20,711 nt of DNA from a virus: positions 1-20,711 of the IMG/VR virus record IMGVR_UViG_3300032223_000711. One strand, written 5' to 3'. The notes beneath the pieces were generated by a model. That model ran no database searches. It saw only the letters and a list, made by a program, of their open reading frames with translations, and was not told the origin of the DNA. Positions 20,252 through 20,711 of this stretch are shown in pieces. Position 1 is the first letter of the stretch, and each line of letters opens with the position of its first letter. The position numbers and the translations under genes were made by a program.

Positions 20252-20711
20252 TTATGTTGGGAAGTCTAAACTACTGGTTGTTGTGCCAGTATTAGTGATT
20301 GTGTGTGCGCTGGCGCTACGATCTACCAGGTTACCATCTAATGCCAGCTTAGTGTTGGCATCAGTTACTAATGTTGTAGGCGGTGTAAATGTAGTTGAAT
20401 AGCGTGGTGTGTTACTGATTCTAATATTAGTAAGTTTACCGTTGAAATACTGGAAGTTGTTGTTGCCGCGGCGTCCAATCCATAAGTCATAGGCAGTAAA
20501 TGGTGCAATACTTTGCCCGCCAGCAGTAATACCAGAAACACTAACACCGTTGTAGTAAACTTTTGTACCACCAGCACCTGCGGCTGTGGTTACTATGGCA
20601 ACGTGAGTCCACACACCCGGAGTAGGTTCAGCACACAGAGTTGTGCCGTTGTTGAATGATAGATAACCATTTTGATAGTATAGGTCAATAAAAGGATTGT
20701 CAGGCGCTTGA
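20252..20711 (-). CDS. LamG/concanavalin-A-like adhesin, 5' end cut by window edge
   Basis: The frame is open from the right edge of the window (20711) to TAA at 20252, so at least 152 residues are the C-terminal part of a larger protein. It shows the typical LamG_3 pattern: DLYYQNGYLSFNNG, PGVWTHVAIV, KVYYNGVSVSG, DLWIGRRGNNNFQYFNGKL and NIRISNTPRY in order, giving a complete jelly-roll domain near the C-terminus. In phages these domains sit on tail fibres or on virion surfaces and bind sugars. A GTG inside the frame (20614) is not the true start, since the domain clearly continues upstream of it. Its specific ligand is unknown. Confidence 0.9.
   Translation of the reverse strand, partial: QAPDNPFIDLYYQNGYLSFNNGTTLCAEPTPGVWTHVAIVTTAAGAGGTKVYYNGVSVSGITAGGQSIAPFTAYDLWIGRRGNNNFQYFNGKLTNIRISNTPRYSTTFTPPTTLVTDANTKLALDGNLVDRSASAHTITNTGTTTSSLDFPT

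Overview
The window looks like part of a tailed-phage genome of the T4-like (myovirus) type found in marine or freshwater viromes. Evidence for this: small, tightly packed genes with ATGA or TAATG overlaps; repeated T4-type late promoter motifs (NATAAATA or close variants) directly upstream of genes; tail-fibre and LamG-like proteins; a class Ia ribonucleotide reductase pair; and several small proteins I recall, without a search, as recurring in T4-like phages of aquatic bacteria. The host is not visible directly. A phasin-like gene and a possible DUF3563-like gene hint at a polyhydroxyalkanoate-storing proteobacterium, perhaps betaproteobacterial; this is inference.

Layout. Almost everything is on the minus strand, transcribed right to left. 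From the right edge: a partial LamG-type adhesin (20252-20711), a small Pro/Ala-rich protein, a GTG-started fibre-like protein, an unknown protein, and a secreted DNA/RNA non-specific endonuclease (17788-18621). Next come three unknown proteins (14942-17786), two of which begin with a T4-style capsid-targeting sequence, then a 107-base structured intergenic segment and a gamma-glutamylcyclotransferase-like gene. A plus-strand island (12317-14325) interrupts: three very small ORFs, a cupin, an alpha/beta hydrolase, a phasin-like protein and its partner, with a sigma70-like promoter and a two-sided terminator. Minus-strand genes resume with an operon of a conserved small protein, a Pol-beta-like nucleotidyltransferase and a ligase-like nucleotidyltransferase (12171 to 9970). 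There follow a strongly punctuated single gene (9455-9886), several small conserved proteins, an acidic protein with two small overlapping partners, a RecB/Cas4-like nuclease, a beta-helix tail fibre, a small conserved protein, nrdA, and nrdB running off the left edge.

How the genes may work together. NrdA/NrdB supply dNTPs. The fibre, LamG and beta-helix proteins probably make up host-recognition structures. Three proteins (9970-11085, 14942-16060, 16941-17786) carry N-termini resembling the T4 internal-protein targeting peptide, so they may be packaged in the head and delivered with the DNA. The plus-strand island looks like a self-contained accessory cassette aimed at host metabolism. Late promoters often overlap the stop codon of the preceding gene, and three terminators share the same GGACC/GGTCC stem.

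No stretch above 300 bases lacks a gene. The longest gaps are 12172-12316 (promoters and a hairpin) and 14835-14941 (structured segment). No tRNA, rRNA, CRISPR array or transposon was seen.
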